This document shows, one piece after another, positions 9,850-23,026 of a DNA stretch of 64,000 nucleotides. This DNA is from Cyprinodon diabolis (taxonomy: Eukaryota > Chordata > Actinopteri > Cyprinodontiformes > Cyprinodontidae), in contig JARPUW010000302.1 in the NCBI GenBank assembly GCA_030533445.1, positions 1 to 64,000 on the forward strand, written 5' to 3'. The notes below the pieces were generated by a model that worked only from the letters and a program-made list of their open reading frames with translations, made no database searches and was not told the DNA's origin. Numbering within the stretch: the stretch's first letter is position 1; each line of letters opens with the position of its first letter. Both the position numbers and the translations under genes were made by a program.

Positions 9850-12800
9850 TTGCCCTCTTTCCTTCCCTCAGCAGCCCTCAAAGGCGTAAGCAGTTGGTCT
9901 GGGGAGCCCCGACGTCACTTGCCAGGGCCGTATTGGCCCGGTTCCCCAGACGGGCAGTAGGTGGCCCCCCTCAAAATTTCTTTAGAAATTTTCTAGTTAT
10001 TATAGTTCTCCTCGCCACCCAAAACTTCGGCACGTAACTAGTCCCGCACGGTTTGGCGGATCGGGCCCAAAGTTGGCACACGCGTCGGGACCAATGGTGC
10101 GATGCGTGCTTGTATAAAACTTTCTCATTAGTCCGAAGGTTTGCGAATTATTAGCGAAAACGTCGCAAAAAAATCCCATAGGAAATGAATGGGGAGAGGG
10201 AAAAAAAAGCATAAAAAACAGCGCTTCACTGTGTCGGCATACATTCACCTAGAAAAACAGTTTAAAGCTCAGTTTGTAGATAAATCCTTCGTCTATTTAA
10301 AACTGAAGACGGTATGTTGATAACTGCTATGGTTTTTGTATAATCAGACCTCAAGCGCCACAAAGTTTTAGCAAAATCCAGCCTGCTAGAGTGGAGCAAC
10401 TGAAAAGCTAGAGTGTGAGGCAGGCGTTTTTTAAACACAAAAAAACATTTTAAACTCGCCCTCACGGCCACATATTTATAGCTAGAGTCACCATTTTTGG
10501 TCAGTTTGTAGACTGAAATCTCTGGACCCACACAATGTCTTCGGAATTACGGTAGGATTAATACTTTTCCTTAAAAACCCTCCAGACCGACCTAAAGTCG
10601 ATGAAAATCAGAGCCGTTTTTCATTGGTTTTGGAGCAGAAGAGGGGAGAAAAACGAATCAGACTATGTGTTTTAAACTCGTCATAAATATTTTTCTGAAT
10701 GACACACATACACCAAAGTTGGCATAGTTGGAGTCGAAGGATGACTGACGCTCACGGTGAAAAAATTTTTTGAATAACTCATACGGTTTTTGCTCAGCAG
10801 TCGTTTGTTCGGAGGACATTTTAAGCACCTGAAAGCTGAGTGACAGTGACCTGCTGCAGCTAGCTCAATTAGAAGCTTAGGTGTGATGAAACGTTTTTTC
10901 TTTTTCTTTCTCTTCCCATTCAGTTTGTAGATGACCTACAGCCATGAAAGTTACTCCAATTGAAGACAAGATATAGCTGTCGCTTAGATAAAAAGAATTT
11001 TTCAGATACCTTTTACGGTTTTTACTCAGCAGTCGTTTGTTCGGAGGGGTGCTTTAGCAGCTAAAAGGTGAGTGAGAGTGAGGTCCTGCAGTTCAAACAA
11101 AGGGAGGAGCAGGTGGGCCAACCATTTTGTTTGTGCTTCGTTTTGGGTTGTGAAAGACCTACAGACATGAAGGTTACCCCAGTCTGAGACAAAGGATAGA
11201 TGTTGCCTTCACTGAAAGAATTTTTCAGATATCTTTTACGGTTTTTGCTCAGCAGTCGTTTGTTCGGAGGGTAAGCACCTGGAAGCTAGCTGACAGTTAG
11301 CTTCTGCAGCAGCCTGCTAGAGTGCAGCTGCTGAAATCTTAGTGTGAGGCGGCCATTTTTTTAAGATCAAACATCTTATTCTCGCCCTCACGGCCACATA
11401 TTTGGAGCTACAGTCACCATTTTTGGTCAGTTTGTAGACTGAAACCTCTGGACTCACACAATGTCTTCGGAATTACGGTAGGATTAATACTTTTCCTTAA
11501 AAACCCTCCAGACCAACCTAAAGTCGATGAGTTTCAGCCTTTCTCCATTCTTTTTGAGCTGAAGATGGGAGAGAAACGAATCAGACTATGTGTTTTCAAG
11601 TCGTCATAAATATTGTTCTGAATGACACACATACACCAAAGTTGGTATAGTTGGAGTCGAAGGATTGCTGATGCTCATGGTGAAAATGTTTTTTTAATAA
11701 CTGATACGGTTTTTGATCAGTAGTCGTTTGTTCGGTGCCGTTCTTCCCATACAAAAAAGCCTGGGAAGAAGAAACCAATAGTGAGTGCAGCTGTTGTCTG
11801 TGTCAGTGAGAGGCTCGTTAAGCGTTGTCAAGGTTACCAAGCTTCAAACAGATTTTACCTCTGCTGTTTTAAACAGCACATATTAATCTAATGGAGGGTG
11901 AAAGGACTGATTTAACATTGGGAAATGGATACTATATGACTGCTGTCCATGACACTTCCCTTGCCACTCAGCACTGATAGACTTTCAAAATAAGACTCCA
12001 GGGACCCTACAAAATAAAAGCCTCTATATTTTTTACATATATTTATTGCCCTATATGGCTCAATATTATGACCCAAACTCAACCCCGTTTTAGAGAATAG
12101 ACTCTAGGAGACTGTTTAAAACACACCCTATAGCAAATTTCAAAATAAAAGCCTCCCATTTCCGCTTCATCTACTGCCCTAATAACATGGAAAAAGAGTG
12201 ATTTAACGATTGGAAAGTAATCAACTATCATTGACGGGTCTGAACATTTTCTATAAACACAACTCTGTTGGACTTTCAAAATAAGACTCCAGCGACCCTA
12301 CAAAATAAAAGCCTCTAGATTATACTAATGCATTAATTGATGCAAATGGCTCAACATTATGACCCAAACTCTTCCAGGTTGTTTTTATTAGACTCTAGTG
12401 ACCTTTTCAAAACACACCCAGAGCAAATTTCACAATAAAAGTCTCCCATTTACTCTGTAATACAGCAACTATTCACCTAATAACATGGAAAACCAGTGAT
12501 TTAACATTTGGAAATTGATTCTATATAACTGCTGGGCATGACCCATCTTTAGATGCACTTCCATGATAGACTTTCAAAATAAGACTCCAGGGACTCTACA
12601 GAATAAAAGCCTCTTCCTTATACACACTCATACATTCTGGCATATTGCTCATTGCCATTTGTAATTTCATCACTGCAATGGCTCTTAGAAGGCGGGCGGA
12701 GCCCGCCATTGGTGATTTCATCACTGCAATGGCTCTTAGAAGGCGGGCGGAGCCCGCCATTGGTGATTTCATCACTGCAATGGCTCTTAGCAGGCGGGCA

Positions 12801-12988
12801 GAGCCCGCCATTGGTGATTTTTTTCATCGCTGCAAGGGCTCCTAGCAGGCGGGCGGAGCCCACCAACTGAGCTTTACCCACTGCGGTTCAATATGGACAA
12901 CCCATATTACCCTTTTACATCATACGCTGTGCACGTCTATTTCCCAGATTTCAGCACAAGTGGCACACAGCTCTCTTTGCCCATGACC
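9850..12988 (+). repeat. Macrosatellite unit 4 (class A, 3139 bp)
   Basis: One of the two shortest complete units: no 66-bp copies and four GC hairpins. It has a distinctive junction, TTATTATAGTTCTCCTCGCC near 9997-10016, followed by CAATGGTGCGATGCGTGC near 10092 where other units have CAATGGGGTGATGTGTGC. Near 11690 it reads TTTTTTTAATAACTGATACGG. All three are shared only with unit 15, 35,368 bp downstream. Confidence 0.95.
12691..12864 (+). repeat. GC hairpin array, 4 hairpins (unit 4)
   Basis: Hairpins at 12691, 12742, 12793 and 12848 with spacings 51, 51 and 55 bp. No 27-bp step is present. The third loop is AGA, and the last right arm is GCCCACC. Confidence 0.92.
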
Positions 12989-13137
12989 TAGCCCTCTTTC
13001 CTTCCCTCAGCAGCCCTCAAAGGCGTAAGCAGTTGGTCTGGGGAGCCCCGACATCACTTGCCAGGGCCGTATTGGCCCTGTTCCCCAGACGGGCAGTAGG
13101 TGGCCCCCCTCAAAATTTCTTTAGAAATTTTCTAGTT

Positions 13138-13203
13138 GGGGGGCCACATGCCGAAGGCATGGCCCACCTACTACTATTGCACATATTTATTCCGCGTATT
13201 ATT
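13138..13203 (+). repeat. 66-bp minisatellite, 1 copy (unit 5)
   Basis: A single copy beginning GGGGGGCCAC, running into the ATT tract. Unit 14, otherwise the same haplotype, has none, so the two differ here by 66 bp plus ATT steps. Confidence 0.93.
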
Positions 13204-15900
13204 ATTATTATAATTCTCCCGTATACCCAAAACTTCGGCGCGTAACTAGTCCCGCACGGTTTGGCGGATCGGGCCCAAAGTTGGCACACGCGTCGGGACC
13301 AATGGGGTGATGTGTGCTTGTATAAAACTTTCTCATTAGTCCGAAGGTTTGCGAATTATTAGCGAAAACGTCGCAAAAAAATCCCATAGGAAATGAATGG
13401 GGAGAGGAAAAAAAAAGCATAAAAAACAGCACTTCACTGTGTCGGCATACATTCACCTAGAAAAACAGTTTGAAGCTCAGTTTGTAGATAAATCCTTCGT
13501 CTATTTAAAACTGAAGACGGTATGTTGATAACTGCTACGGTTTTTGTATAATCAGACCTCAAGCGCCACAAAGTTTTAGCAAAATCCAGCCTGCTAGAGT
13601 GGAGCAACTGAAAAGCTAGAGTGTGAGGCAGGCGTTTTTTAAACACAAAAAAACATTTTAAACTCGCCCTCACGGCCACATATTTATAGCTAGAGTCACC
13701 ATTTTTGGTCAGTTTGTAGACTGAAATCTCTGGACCCACACAATATCTTCGGAATTACGGTAGGATTAATACTTTTCCTTAAAAACCCTCCAGACCGACC
13801 TAAAGTCGATGAAAATCAGAGCCGTTTTTCATTGGTTTTGGAGCAGAAGAGGGGAGAAAAACGAATCCGACTATGTGTTTTAAACTCGTCATAAATATTT
13901 TTCTGAATGACACACATACACCAAAGTTGGCATAGTTGGAGTCGAAGGATGACTGACGCTCACGGTGAAAAAATTTTTTGAATAACTCATACGGTTTTTG
14001 CTCAGCAGTCGTTTGTTCGGAGGACATTTTAAGCACCTGAAAGCTGAGTGACAGTGACCTGCTGCAGCTAGCTCAATTAGAAGCTTAGGTGTGATGAAAC
14101 GTTTTTTCTTTTTCTTTCTCTTCCCATTCAGTTTGTAGATGACCTACAGCCATGAAAGTTACTCCAATTGAAGACAAGATATAGCTGTCGCTTAGATAAA
14201 AAGAATTTTTCAGATACCTTTTACGGTTTTTACTCAGCAGTCGTTTGTTCGGAGGGGTGCTTTAGCAGCTAAAAGGTGAGTGAGAGTGAGGTCCTGCAGT
14301 TCAAACAAAGGGAGGAGCAGGTGGGCCAACCATTTTGTTTGTGCTTCGTTTTGGGTTGTGAAAGACCTACAGACATGAAGGTTACCCCAGTCTGAGACAA
14401 AGGATAGATGTTGCTTTCACTGAAAGAATTTTTCAGATATCTTTTACGGTTTTTGCTCAGCAGTCGTTTGTTCGGAGGGTAAGCACCTGGAAGCTAGCTG
14501 ACAGTTAGCTTCTGCAGCAGCCTGCTAGAGTGCAGCTGCTGAAATCTTAGTGTGAGGCGGCCATTTTTTAAGATCAAACATCTTATTCTCGCCCTCACGG
14601 CCACATATTTGGAGCTACAGTCACCATTTTTGGTCAGTTTGTAGACTGAAACCTCTGGACTCACACAATGTCTTCGGAATTACGGTAGGATTAATACTTT
14701 GCCTTAAAAACCCTCCAGACCAACCTAAAGTGGATGAGAGTTTCAGCCTTTCTCCATTCTTTTTGAGCTGAAGATGGGAGAAAAACGAATCAGACTATGT
14801 GTTTTCAACTCGTCATAAATATTTTTCTGAATGACACACATACACCAAAGTTGGTATAGTTGGAGTCGAAGGATTGCTGATGCTCATGGTGAAAATGTTT
14901 TTTGAATAACTCATACGGTTTTTGATCAGTAGTCGTTTGTTCGGTGCCGTTCTTCCCATACAAAAAAGCCTGGGAAGAAGAAACCAATAGTGAGTGCAGC
15001 TGTTGTCTGTGTCAGTGAGAGGCTCGTTAAGCGTTGTCAAGGTTACCAAGCTTCAAACAGATTTTACCTCTGCTGTTTTAAACAGCACATATTAATCTAA
15101 TGGAGGGTGAAAGGACTGATTTAACATTGGGAAATGGATACTATATGACTGCTGTACATGACACTTCCCTTGCCACTCAGCACTGATAGACTTTCAAAAT
15201 AAGACTCCAGGGACCCTACAAAATAAAAGCCTCTATATTTTTTACATATATTTATTGCTCTATATGGCTCAACATTATGACCCAAACTCAACCCCGTTTT
15301 AGAGAATAGACTCTAGGAGACTGTTTAAAACACACCCTATAGCAAATTTCAAAATAAAAGCCTCCCATTTCCGCTTCATCTACTGCCCTAATAACATGGA
15401 AAAAGAGTGATTTAACGATTGGAAAGTAATCAACTATCATTGACGGGTCTGAACATTTTCTATAAACACAACTCTGTTGGACTTTCAAAATAAGACTCCA
15501 GGGACCCTACAAAATAAAAGCCTCTAGATTATAGTAATGCATTAATTGATGCAAATGGCTCAACATTATGACCCAAACTCTTCCAGGTTGTTTTTATTAG
15601 ACTCTAGTGACCTTTTCAAAACACACCCCAGAGCAAATTTCACAATAAAAGTCTCCCATTTACTCTGTAATACAGCAACTATTCACCTAATAACATGGAA
15701 AACCAGTGATTTAACATTTGGAAATGGATTCTATATCACTGCTGGGCGTGACCCATCTTTTGATGCACATTCATGATAGACTTTCAAAATAAGACTACAA
15801 GGACTCTACAGAATAAAAGCCTCTTCCTTATACACACTCATACATTCTGGCATATTGCTCATTGCCATTGGTGATTTCATCACTGCAATGGCTCTTAGAA

Positions 15901-16101
15901 GGCGGGCGGAGCCCGCCAATGGTAACAGGCGGGCGGAGCCCGCCAAAGGTGATTACATCACTGCAATGGCTCTTAGCAGGCGGGCGGAGCCCGCCATTGG
16001 TGATTTCATCACTGCAATGGCTCTTAGAAGGCGGGCAGAGCCCGCCATTGGTGATTTTTTTCTTCACTGAGATGGCTCCTAGCAGGCGGGCGAAGCCCGC
16101 C
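15901..16101 (+). repeat. GC hairpin array, 5 hairpins (unit 5)
   Basis: Five hairpins with the 27-, 51-, 51- and 55-bp steps of unit 1, located exactly 12,856 bp from the unit 1 array. Confidence 0.92.
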
Positions 16102-16225
16102 AACTGGGCTTTACCCACTGTGTTTCAATATGGACAACCCATATTACCCTTGTGCATCATACTCTGTGCACGTCTATTTCCCAGATTTCAGCACAAGTGG
16201 CACACAGCTCTCTTTGCCCATGAAC

Positions 16226-19200
16226 TTGCCCTCTTTCCTTCCCTCAGCAGCCCTCAAAGGCGTAAGCAGTTGGTCTGGGGAGCCCCGACGTCACTTGCCA
16301 GGGCCGTATTGGCCCGGTTCCCCAGACGGGCAGTAGGTGGCCCCCCTCAAAATTTCTTTAGAAATTTTCTAGTTATTATTATTATAATTCTCCCGTATAC
16401 CCAAAACTTCGGCACGTAACTAGTCCCGCACGGTTTGGCGGATCGGGCCCAAAGTTGGCACACGCGTTGGGACCAATGGGGTGATGTGTGCTTGTATAAA
16501 ACTTTCTCATTAGTCCGAAGGTTTGCGAATTATTAGCGAAAACGTCGCAAAAAAATCCCATAGGAAATGAATGGGAAGAGGTAAAAAAAAGCATAAAAAA
16601 CAGCACTTCACTGTGTCGGCATACATTCACCTAGAAAAACAGTTTGAAGCTCAGTTTGTAGATAAATCCTTCCTCTATTTAAAACTGAAGACGGTATGTT
16701 GATAACTGCTACGGTTTTTGTATAATCAGACCTCAAGCGCCACAAAGTTTTAGCAAAATCCAGCCTGCTAGAGTGGAGCAACTGAAAAGCTAGAGTGTGA
16801 GGCAGGCGTTTTTTAAACACAAAATAACATTTTAAACTCGCCCTCACGGCCACATATTTATAGCTAGAGTCACCATTTTTGGTCAGTTTGTAGACTGAAA
16901 TCTCTGGACCCACACAATATCTTCGGAATTACGGTAGGATTAATACTTTTCCTTAAAAACCCTCCAGACCGACCTAAAGTCGATGAAAATCAGAGCCGTT
17001 TTTCATTGGTTTTGGAGCAGAAGAGGGGAGAAAAACGAATCCGACTATGTGTTTTAAACTCGTCATAAATATTTTTCTGAATGACACACATACACCAAAG
17101 TTGGCATAGTTGGAGTCGAAGGATGACTGACGCTCACGGTGAAAAAATTTTTTGAATAACTCATACGGTTTTTGCTCAGCAGTCGTTTGTTCGGAGGACA
17201 TTTTAAGCACCTGAAAGCTGAGTGACAGTGACCTGCTGCAGCTAGCTCAATTAGAAGCTTAGGTGTGATGAAACGTTTTTTCTTTTTCTTTCTCTTCCCA
17301 TTCAGTTTGTAGATGACCTACAGCCATGAAAGTTACTCCAATTGAAGACAAGATATAGCTGTCGCTTAGATAAAAAGAATTTTTCAGATACCTTTTACGG
17401 TTTTTACTCAGCAGTCGTTTGTTCGGAGGGGTGCTTTAGCAGCTAAAAGGTGAGTGAGAGTGAGGTCCTGCAGTTCAAACAAAGGGAGGAGCAGGTGGGC
17501 CAACCATTTTGTTTGTGCTTCGTTTTGGGTTGTGAAAGACCTACAGACATGAAGGTTACCCCAGTCTGAGACAAAGGATAGATGTTGCTTTCACTGAAAG
17601 AATTTTTCAGATATCTTTTACGGTTTTTGCTCAGCAGTCGTTTGTTCGGAGGGTAAGCACCTGGAAGCTAGCTGACAGTTAGCTTCTGCAGCAGCCTGCT
17701 AGAGTGCAGCTGCTGAAATCTTAGTGTGAGGCGGCCATTTTTTTAAGATCAAACATCTTATTCTCGCCCTCACGGCCACATATTTGGAGCTACAGTCACC
17801 ATTTTTGGTCAGTTTGTAGACTGAAACCTCTGGACTCACACAATGTCTTCGGAATTACGGTAGGATTAATACTTTTCCTTAAAAACCCTCCAGACCAACC
17901 TAAAGTCGATGAGTTTCAGCCTTTCTCCATTCTTTTTGAGCTGAAGATGGGAGAGAAACGAATCAGACTATGTGTTTTCAAGTCGTCATAAATATTGTTC
18001 TGAATGACACACATACACCAAAGTTGGTATACTTGGAGTCGAAGGATTGCTGATGCTCATGGTGAAAATGTTTTTTGAATAACTCATACGGTTTTTGATC
18101 AGTAGTCGTTTGTTTTCGTTGCCGTTCTTCCCATACAAAAAAGCCTGGGAAGAAGAAACCAATAGTGAGTGCAGCTGTTGTCTGTGTCAGTGAGAGGCTC
18201 GTTAAGCGTTGTCAAGGTTACCAAGCTTCAAACAGATTTTACCTCTGCTGTTTTAAACAGCACATATTAATCTAATGGAGGGTGAAAGCACTGATTTAAC
18301 ATTGGGAAATGGATACTATATGACTGCCGTCCATGACACTTCCCTTGCCACTCAGCACTGATAGACTTTCAAAATAAGACTCCAGGGACCCTTCAAAATA
18401 AAAGCCTCTATATTTTTTACATATATTTATTGCCCTATATGGCTCAACATTATGACCCAAACTCAACCCCATTTTAGAGAATAGACTCTAGGAGACTGTT
18501 TAAAACACACCCTATGGCAAATTTCAAAATAAAAGCCTCCCATTTCCGCTTCATCTACTGCCCTAATAAAATGGAAAAAGAGTGATTTAACGATTGGAAA
18601 GTCATCAACTATCATTGATGGGTCTGAACATTTTCTCTAAACACAACTCTGTTGGACTTTCAAAATAAGACTCCAGGGACCCTACAAAATAAAAGCCTCT
18701 AGATTATACTAATGCATTAATTGATGCAAATGGCTCAACATTATGACCCAAACTCTTCCAGGTTGTTTTTATTAGACTCTGGTGACCTTTTCAAAACACA
18801 CCCCAGAGCAAATTTCACAATAAAAGTATCCCATTTACTCTGTAATACAGGAACTATTCACCTAATAACATGGAAAACCAGTGATTTAACATTTGGAAAT
18901 GGATTCTATATCACTGCTGGGCATGACCCATCTATAGATGCACTTCCATGATAGACTTTCAAAATAAGACTACAGGGACTCTACAAAATAAAAGCCTCTT
19001 CCTTATACACACTCATACATTCTGGCATATTGCTTATAGCCATTTGTAATTTCATCACTGCAATGGCTCTTAGAAGGCGGGCGGAGCCCGCCATTGGTGA
19101 TTTCATCACTGCAATGGCTGTTAGGAGGCGGGCGGAGCCCGCCAATGGTGATTTTTTTCATCACTGCAATGGCTCCTAGCAGGCGGGCGGAGCCCGCCAT

Positions 19201-19534
19201 TGGTGATTTCATCACTGCAATGGCTGTTAGGAGGCGGGCGGAGCCCGCCAATGGTGATTTTTTTCATCACTGCAATGGCTCCTAGCAGGCGGGCGGAGCC
19301 CGCCATTGGTGATTTCATCACTGCAATGGCTCTTAGCAGGCGGGCAATGCCCGCCATTGGGGATTTTTTTCATCGCTGCAATGGCTCCTAGCAGGCGGGC
19401 GGAGCCCACCAACTGAGCTTTACCCACTGCGGTTCAATATGGACAACCCATATTACCCTTGTGCATCATACGCTGTGCACGTCTATTACCCAGATTTCAG
19501 CACAGGTGGCACACAGCTCTCTTTGCCCATGACC
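16226..19534 (+). repeat. Macrosatellite unit 6 (class A, 3309 bp)
   Basis: Same length as unit 2 and identical to it at every marker compared: AAGAGGTAAAAAAAAG, CACGCGTTGGG, TGTTTTCGTTGCCG and CATCTATAGATGCAC. It lies exactly 12,856 bp downstream of unit 2. It forms the middle of the second C-A-B trimer. Confidence 0.95.
19076..19410 (+). repeat. GC hairpin array, 7 hairpins (unit 6)
   Basis: Carries the same 106-bp dimeric expansion as unit 2, including the AAT-loop hairpin and the damaged last stem. The expansion therefore predates the duplication that produced both units. Confidence 0.92.
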
Positions 19535-22500
19535 TAGCCCTCTTTCCTTCCCTCAGCAGCCCTCAAAGGCATAAGCAGTTGGTCTGGGGAGCCCCGACAT
19601 CACTTGCCAGGGCCGTATTGGCCCGGTTCCCCAGACGGGCAGTAGGTGGCCCCCCTCAAAATTTCTTTAGAAATTTTCTAGTTATTATTATAATTCTCCC
19701 GTATACCCAAAACTTCGGCGCGTAACTAGTCCCGCACGGTTTGGCGGATCGGGCCCAAAGTTGGCACACGCGTCGGGACCAATGGGGTGATGTGTGCTTG
19801 TATAAAACTTTCTCATTAGTCCGAAGGTTTGCGAATTATTAGCGAAAACGTCGCAAAAAAATCCCATAGGAAATGAATGGGGAGAGGAAAAAAAAAGCAT
19901 AAAAAACAGCACTTCACTGTGTCGGCATACATTCACCTAGAAAAACAGTTTGAAGCTCAGTTTGTAGATAAATCCTTCGTCTATTTAAAACTGAAGACGG
20001 TATGTTGATAACTGCTACGGTTTTTGTATAATCAGACCTCAAGCGCCACAAAGTTTTAGCAAAATCCAGCCTGCTAGAGTGGAGCAACTGAAAAGCTAGA
20101 GTGTGAGGCAGGCGTTTTTTAAACACAAAAAAACATTTTAAACTCGCCCTCACGGCCACATATTTATAGCTAGAGTCACCATTTTTGGTCAGTTTGTAGA
20201 CTGAAATCTCTGGACCCACACAATATCTTCGGAATTACGGTAGGATTAATACTTTTCCTTAAAAACCCTCCAGACCGACCTAAAGTCGATGAAAATCAGA
20301 GCCGTTTTTCATTGGTTTTGGAGCAGAAGAGGGGAGAAAAACGAATCCGACTATGTGTTTTAAACTCGTCATAAATATTTTTCTGAATGACACACATACA
20401 CCAAAGTTGGCATAGTTGGAGTCGAAGGATGACTGACGCTCACGGTGAAAAAATTTTTTGAATAACTCATACGGTTTTTGCTCAGCAGTCGTTTGTTCGG
20501 AGGACATTTTAAGCACCTGAAAGCTGAGTGACAGTGACCTGCTGCAGCTAGCTCAATTAGAAGCTTAGGTGTGATGAAACGTTTTTTCTTTTTCTTTCTC
20601 TTCCCATTCAGTTTGTAGATGACCTACAGCCATGAAAGTTACTCCAATTGAAGACAAGATATAGCTGTCGCTTAGATAAAAAGAATTTTTCAGATACCTT
20701 TTACGGTTTTTACTCAGCAGTCGTTTGTTCGGAGGGGTGCTTTAGCAGCTAAAAGGTGAGTGAGAGTGAGGTCCTGCAGTTCAAACAAAGGGAGGAGCAG
20801 GTGGGCCAACCATTTTGTTTGTGCTTCGTTTTGGGTTGTGAAAGACCTACAGACATGAAGGTTACCCCAGTCTGAGACAAAGGATAGATGTTGCTTTCAC
20901 TGAAAGAATTTTTCAGATATCTTTTACGGTTTTTGCTCAGCAGTCGTTTGTTCGGAGGGTAAGCACCTGGAAGCTAGCTGACAGTTAGCTTCTGCAGCAG
21001 CCTGCTAGAGTGCAGCTGCTGAAATCTTAGTGTGAGGCGGCCATTTTTTTAAGATCAAACATCTTATTCTCGCCCTCACGGCCACATATTTGGAGCTACA
21101 GTCACCATTTTTGGTCAGTTTGTAGACTGAAACCTCTGGACTCACACAATGTCTTCGGAATTACGGTAGGATTAATACTTTTCCTTAAAAACCCTCCAGA
21201 CCAACCTAAAGTCGATGAGAGTTTCAGCCTTTCTCTATTCTTTTTGAGCTGAAGATGGGAGAGAAACGAATCAGACTATGTGTTTTCAACTCGTCATAAA
21301 TATTTTTCTGAATGACACACATACACCAAAGTTGGTATAGTTGGAGTCGAAGGATTGCTGATGCTCATGGTGAAAATGTTTTTTGAATAACTCATACGGT
21401 TTTTGATCAGTAGTCGTTTGTTCGGTGCCGTTCTTCCCATACAAAAAAGCCTGGGAAGAAGAAACCAATAGTGAGTGCAGCTGTTGTCTGTGTCAGTGAG
21501 AGGCTCGTTAAGCGTTGTCAAGGTTACCAAGCTTCAAACAGATTTTACCTCTGCTGTTTTAAACAGCACATATTAATCTAATGGAGGGTGAAAGGACTGA
21601 TTTAACATTGGGAAATGGATACTATATGACTGCTGTCCATGACACTTCCCTTGCCACTCAGCACTGATAGACTTTCAAAATAAGACTCCAGGGACCCTAC
21701 AAAATAAAAGCCTCTATATTTTTTACATATATTTATTGCCCTATATGGCTCAACATTATGACCCAAACTCAACCCCGTTTTAGAGAATAGACTCTAGGAG
21801 ACTGTTTAAAACACACCCTATAGCAAATTTCAAAATAAAAGCCTCCCATTTCCGCTTCATCTACTGCCCTAATAACATGGAAAAAGAGTGATTTAACGAT
21901 TGGAAAGTAATCAACTATCATTGACGGGTCTGAACATTTTCTATAAACACAACTCTGTTGGACTTTCAAAATAAGACTCCAGGGACCCTACAAAATAAAA
22001 GCCTCTAGATTATAGTAATGCATTAATTGATGCAAATGGCTCAACATTATGACCCAAACTCTTCCAGGTTGTTTTTATTAGACTCTAGTGACCTTTTCAA
22101 AACACACCCCAGAGCAAATTTCACAATAAAAGTCTCCCATTTACTCTGTAATACAGCAACTATTCACCTAATAACATGGAAAACCAGTGATTTAACATTT
22201 GGAAATGGATTCTATATCACTGCTGGGCGTGACCCATCTTTTGATGCACATTCATGATAGACTTTCAAAATAAGACTACAAGGACTCTACAGAATAAAAG
22301 CCTCTTCCTTATACACACTCATACATTCTGGCATATTGCTCATTGCCATTGGTGATTTCATCACTGCAATGGCTCTTAGAAGGCGGGCGGAGCCCGCCAA
22401 AGGTGATTACATCACTGCAATGGCTCTTAGCAGGCGGGCGGAGCCCGCCATTGGTGATTTCATCACTGCAATGGCTCTTAGAAGGCGGGCAGAGCCCGCC

Positions 22501-22679
22501 ATTGGTGATTTTTTTCTTCACTGAGATGGCTCCTCGCAGGCGGGCGAAGCCCGCCAACTGGGCTTTACCCACTGTGTTTCAATATGGACAACCCATATTA
22601 CCCTTGTGCATCATACGCTGTGCACGTCTATTTCCCAGATTTCAGCACAAGTGGCACACAGCTCTCTTTACCCATGAAC
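19535..22679 (+). repeat. Macrosatellite unit 7 (class B, 3145 bp)
   Basis: Class B in the middle (GATGAGAGTTTCAG with TCTCTATTC near 21216), but from about 22010 it carries GATTATAGTAATG and the 27-bp-shortened hairpin array also found in unit 8 at an offset of 3342. A conversion tract shared with its right neighbour is the simplest reading. Private changes are CTCGCAGG near 22533 and CTTTACCCATG near 22667. Confidence 0.93.
22382..22555 (+). repeat. GC hairpin array, 4 hairpins (unit 7)
   Basis: It lacks the 27-bp hairpin step present in most class B and C units. It ends with the intact GGCGGGC-GAA-GCCCGCC form, unlike the four-hairpin class A arrays. Confidence 0.92.
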
Positions 22680-22828
22680 TTGCCCTCTTTCCTTCCCTCA
22701 GCAGCCCTCAAAGGCGTAAGCAGTTGGTCTGGGGAGCCCCGACGTCACTTGCCAGGGCCGTATTGGCCCGGTTCCCCAGACGGGCAGTAGGTGGCCCCCC
22801 TCAAAATTTCTTTAGAAATTTTCTAGTT

Positions 22829-23026
22829 GGGGGGCCACATGCCGAAGGCATGGCCCACCTACTACTATTGCACATATTTATTCCGCGTATTATTGGGGGG
22901 CCACATGCCGAAGGCATGGCCCACCTACTACTATTGCACATATTTATTCCGCGTATTATTGGGGGGCCACATGCCGAAGGCATGGCCCACCTACTACTAT
23001 TGCACATATTTATTCCGCGTATTATT
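22829..23026 (+). repeat. 66-bp minisatellite, 3 copies (unit 8)
   Basis: Three uninterrupted 66-bp copies in the same arrangement as unit 1, followed by the ATT run and TATAATTCTCCC. Confidence 0.95.

Larger units (their letters stand above)
12989..16225 (+). repeat. Macrosatellite unit 5 (class C, 3237 bp)
   Basis: One 66-bp copy. Downstream of the minisatellite it matches unit 1 at a constant offset of 12,856 bp and unit 14 at 28,992 bp at every marker I compared, including TTTGCCTTAAAAACC, GTACATGACAC, GATTATAGTAATG and CATACTCTGTGC. Confidence 0.95.
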
